The translations under genes and the position numbers were made by a program. The notes beneath the pieces were generated by a model. The model saw nothing but the letters and a program-made list of their open reading frames with translations. It was not told the DNA's origin and did no database searches. From CAYWTX01 sp964461295 (lineage in GTDB: Bacteria; Planctomycetota; Phycisphaerae; SM23-33): a stretch of 16,576 nucleotides of DNA. Positions 14,074-16,576 of this stretch are shown here, piece by piece. The DNA is taken from positions 1 through 16,576 of the forward strand of contig CAYWTX010000363.1 of NCBI GenBank assembly GCA_964461295.1, given 5' to 3'. Each line of letters starts with the position of its first letter. Positions within the stretch are counted from its first letter, which is position 1.

Positions 14074-14901
14074 GTGACGGCGGAACCGCCATCTTGCGTC
14101 GAGTGCGCACGGACGCGCGCGGTTTGGACCGGCACCGTCGCTTTCCTTCTCGTCTCTTCCGCGGCCGGCTGCGGCCGAACCGCCCCCGGCACCCTCGGCT
14201 ACGACTTCCAGCGCTGCATCTGCCTGGCCGTCGCGGACATCAACTTCCACCAGCCCTGCGGCGTCAGGACCGAACAGGTCGCCCTGGTGGATCCCGCCCT
14301 GCGCAGCGGCGACATCGTGCTCCGCCGCCGCTACGGCAACCTGTCCAACGCCTTCATTCCCGGCTTCTGGACGCACGCCGCCATCTACCTCGGCACCAGC
14401 GCCGACCTCGCGAGCCTCGGCCTGCACCAGCGCCCCGAACTCGCCGAGCCCCTGCGCCGCTTCGCCGAGCCGCCCCCCGACGGTCGCCCGCTGCGGGCCA
14501 TCCACGCGCCCGCCGAGGGCGTCGTCTTCACCTCGCTGGAGGACCTGTTCCATGCCGACGCCATCCTCGTCCTGCGCCCGCGCCTCGACGACGCCGGCCG
14601 CGCCGCCACGCTCGCCAACGCCCTGGTCCGCCTCGGCCGGCCGTACGATTTCGACTTCGACCTCCAAACGGACGACCGCGTGACGTGCACGGAATTCCTG
14701 TGGCGTGCCTACGGCGACCTGATGGACATCAAGCCCGTCACGGTGCTGGGCAAGGAGACGTTGACGCCCAACCAGATCGCCTCCGGCTTTGTCTCCGCCC
14801 GCCGCGAGGGCAGGCCGCCCAAGTTGGATTTCGTCCTGCTGCTGATGGCCGAGGAGCCGGGCGAACAGGCGGAGTTCAGAGCCGTCGAGAAGCTGCCGTG
14901 A
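14074..14901 (+). CDS. YiiX-like (permuted NlpC/P60 papain-fold) lipoprotein
   Basis: The product has 275 residues from GTG. A basic N-terminus, hydrophobic segment and lipobox SSAAGC (Cys33) mark it as an exported lipoprotein. The domain at about 76-235 resembles YiiX/YebB-type permuted NlpC/P60 proteins: RSGDIVLRRRYGNLSNAF, the histidine motif WTHAAIYLG with His101, a middle part with IHAPAEGVVFTSLEDLFHAD, LVRLGRPYDFDFDL, and the cysteine motif VTCTEFLWRAYG with Cys205. In the permuted order the catalytic His precedes the Cys. Likely roles are hydrolysis of a peptide, amide or lipid-ester bond in the envelope; the substrate is unknown. The frame continues upstream through the palindrome, but the promoter and signal peptide point to 14074. 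Its stop is only three bases from that of the convergent DUF11 gene. Confidence 0.82.
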   Translation: MTAEPPSCVECARTRAVWTGTVAFLLVSSAAGCGRTAPGTLGYDFQRCICLAVADINFHQPCGVRTEQVALVDPALRSGDIVLRRRYGNLSNAFIPGFWTHAAIYLGTSADLASLGLHQRPELAEPLRRFAEPPPDGRPLRAIHAPAEGVVFTSLEDLFHADAILVLRPRLDDAGRAATLANALVRLGRPYDFDFDLQTDDRVTCTEFLWRAYGDLMDIKPVTVLGKETLTPNQIASGFVSARREGRPPKLDFVLLLMAEEPGEQAEFRAVEKLP

Positions 14902-14904
14902 GCG

Positions 14905-16452
14905 TCACTTCGCGTACACGTTGGTGCTCTCGGTGTTGACGACCGGCTCCTTGAGCCAGTCGCTCTTGAGTTGGGCGCGGAATCGCGCGTCGCCCGGCTT
15001 GGTGCACTTGGCCGTCACCTTGTACGACGCCTTCGCCTTCGCCGCCAGCGTCGCCAGCGGCTCAAACGTGACTTGCTTCCCCTTGACCGTATGCTTGACG
15101 GGTCCGTCGGCGGAGGCGAACTCCTGCTCCTCCGCCAGCGTCGCGACGATGACGATGCCATTGTCCTCGGCGTTGCCCTGGTTGGTCACCGTGATCTCAT
15201 AGGTCGCGTTGGCGCCGGCCGCCACCGGGTCCTCCACGTCCACGCACGCCAGCGTCAGGGCCGCCAGGCCCGCCACCTTCGTCAGCGCCTCGGCGCTGCC
15301 TTCGGCGCAAGCGGACCTGGCCGTTGCGGCGTTGCGGATCGTGGCCGCCTGCGGCACGTTCAGCGCGAGTTTGACCGTCCGCGACTGCCCCGCCGCCAGC
15401 GTCCTCAACGTCCACGTCGCCTTGCCCCCCGCCACGGCGGCGTTGGGATCGCTCGACGCCACCGTCGCGCCCGAGGGGATCGCATCGCTCACCACGACGT
15501 CCTTCGCCTCGGCGTCGCCGGTGTTCTTCACGGTGATCTCGTAGGCGACCTTGGCCGGGGGCTCCATCAGCGTGACGCTCGCCGGGCCTGTCTTGGTCAC
15601 CAGCAGCGCGGGCTTTCCGAACGTCGTCACCGCCTCGGCCGAAGCGGCCAGGCCGCCCTCGGCCGTCGCCGTCGCCTTGACGGCATACTTGCCCGCCTTG
15701 GCAGCCTTGGCGAGCACGCTGAACTCCCGGCTCTGTCCGCCGGCCAGCGAGTCCGCCCTGAACGTCGCCTCCTTCCTGGCGTCCAGCGTGACCAGGCCGT
15801 CGCCCAGCGCCGCCGTCACGGCCACGCCGGCCAGCGAGCCGCTTCCGCTGTTGGTCGCCACGATGCGAACTGCCAGCGGGTCGCACACCGACGCCGTCTG
15901 GGCGGCATGGACCTCCAGTTTCAGCGCCGGCTGGACCACCTGCGTCGCCAGGCACGCCTCCGGGGCCTTCCACGTGACGCTGACGCAGCTTCGCAGCGTC
16001 CCGCCCGGGCCGGCCGTGACGCGGACGATGAAGCTCTTCGCCGCGCCGGCGTCGAGCCTGCCGACGGTCCATTTCAGCGTCTCGCCGCCTGACATCGCCT
16101 GCGGGCTGGACCCGACGACCTTCAGCCCCGCCGGCAGCGTATCGACGACGACCACGTCGTCGAGGGTCTTCTTGCCGATGTTGGCGACCTTCAGCGTGTA
16201 GTCGAACGTCTTGCCCGACAGGACTTCCTTCGGCGCCGACAACTCGACGCGAACGACATCGCGGGCGTCGTCGCCGGTGGGCAGCGTGGCCGTTGAGACG
16301 GCCTGGCCCGGCTCGACGGGCAAGACGGCCCCGGCGGCCGCCGGCTTGCTCGTCGGTCCCATGCCGGCCCCCGGCTTCTGCATCTGATCGCACCCGGCAA
16401 CCAGCACGGCCGCCAACACCGACGCGGAAAGCAGCGATGTCACCTTCGCCAC
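14905..16452 (-). CDS. DUF11-repeat lipoprotein
   Basis: A 515-residue lipoprotein: signal peptide MAKVTSLLSASVLAAVLVAG with lipobox cysteine 21, a Pro/Ala/Gly linker, then about four immunoglobulin-like repeats of the DUF11 type to the C-terminus. Typical sequences include FDYTLKVANIGKKTLDDVVV, VVDTLPAGLKVVGSSPQAMS, YEITVKNTGDAEAKDVVVSD, and YEITVTNQGNAEDNGIVIV in the last unit. The repeats bear Cys pairs that may form disulfides. Such proteins are usually surface or periplasmic structural or adhesive modules; no enzymatic part is seen. The GTG start has AAAGGAGA six bases upstream, the same strong site as the gene at 9706. The longer frame to 16497 would add residues in front of the signal peptide and lacks such a site. 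Confidence 0.9.
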   Translation of the reverse strand: MAKVTSLLSASVLAAVLVAGCDQMQKPGAGMGPTSKPAAAGAVLPVEPGQAVSTATLPTGDDARDVVRVELSAPKEVLSGKTFDYTLKVANIGKKTLDDVVVVDTLPAGLKVVGSSPQAMSGGETLKWTVGRLDAGAAKSFIVRVTAGPGGTLRSCVSVTWKAPEACLATQVVQPALKLEVHAAQTASVCDPLAVRIVATNSGSGSLAGVAVTAALGDGLVTLDARKEATFRADSLAGGQSREFSVLAKAAKAGKYAVKATATAEGGLAASAEAVTTFGKPALLVTKTGPASVTLMEPPAKVAYEITVKNTGDAEAKDVVVSDAIPSGATVASSDPNAAVAGGKATWTLRTLAAGQSRTVKLALNVPQAATIRNAATARSACAEGSAEALTKVAGLAALTLACVDVEDPVAAGANATYEITVTNQGNAEDNGIVIVATLAEEQEFASADGPVKHTVKGKQVTFEPLATLAAKAKASYKVTAKCTKPGDARFRAQLKSDWLKEPVVNTESTNVYAK

Positions 16453-16508
16453 GGGAGTCTCCTTTCGGCCGCTCGCGGTCCGACAGGACGTGAGCATTTG
16501 CAGGTGGG

Positions 16509-16537
16509 AATATAGACAGTCGCCTGTTGGCGCACAA
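16509..16537 (-). promoter_or_regulatory. Candidate promoter of the DUF11 lipoprotein
   Basis: On the minus strand TTGTGC (16537-16532, 3/6) is followed by 17 bases and TATATT (16514-16509, 5/6). Transcription would start near 16502, about 50 bases upstream of the GTG at 16452. The family-G repeat lies directly upstream of it. Confidence 0.35.
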
Positions 16538-16547
16538 CCCGATTCTT

Positions 16548-16576
16548 GGCATGGTTCAGGAAGTGCCGCTTCCTGG
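16548..16576 (-). repeat. 29-base dispersed repeat, copy 2 (family G), at the window edge
   Basis: Inverted copy of 10507-10535 with one mismatch; on the plus strand the hairpin part reads CAGGAAG-TGCCG-CTTCCTG, extended to 8 pairs by the flanking C and G. The element may continue beyond the right edge. Confidence 0.8.

Noticed and set aside
13835..14110. Minus-strand peptide with HGRDARAT sequence
   Set aside because: This is the translated palindrome at 13968-13994 plus MITE-like sequence, a typical spurious ORF.

Overview
The window is GC-rich DNA, and its gene content suggests a Planctomycetota member, probably Phycisphaerae-like. This is inferred from lipoproteins with HEAT and DUF11 repeats, a GGDEF protein with an insertion after the active site, and abundant foldback repeats between genes. 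No rRNA, tRNA, CRISPR array, transposase or phage gene was found.

Left part (1-5128, all minus strand): the window opens inside an AlgI-like MBOAT O-acyltransferase whose C-terminus lies beyond the left edge. Upstream of it, in transcription order, are etfB, etfA and a GlcD/D-lactate dehydrogenase-type flavoprotein. This is the same order as the lctBCD module of electron-bifurcating lactate dehydrogenases, and EtfB carries the DGDTGQVGP motif seen in bifurcating-type ETFs. The etfB-etfA and etfA-glcD gaps each hold a different inverted-repeat element.

Middle (5129-11293): a large HEAT-repeat lipoprotein (minus) is divergent from a zinc-dependent NAD alcohol/polyol dehydrogenase (plus). Next come a small lipoprotein whose N-terminal coding sequence is largely made of a dispersed repeat, an unrecognised glycine-rich, probably beta-structured protein, and a convergent unrecognised helical protein. 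The convergent gap between the last two holds a cluster of overlapping hairpins.

Right part (11294-16576): a degenerate receiver-like protein overlaps a GGDEF diguanylate cyclase by 4 bases, and the two look translationally coupled. A MITE-like element directly follows the cyclase stop codon, then comes a 12-bp-stem palindrome. After these lie a YiiX-like (permuted NlpC/P60) lipoprotein with a promoter that would place transcription start on its GTG codon, and, convergent with only 3 bases between, a DUF11-repeat lipoprotein. The last bases of the window are an inverted copy of a repeat that also occurs in the hairpin cluster near 10.5 kb.

The genes do not form one pathway. The functional groups are the flavin electron-transfer module (glcD/etfAB), the c-di-GMP pair (receiver-like plus GGDEF) and a set of envelope lipoproteins. 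The most unusual content is the non-coding part: at least five distinct foldback or periodic repeat types, almost all between genes, one of which has apparently become part of a lipoprotein gene.
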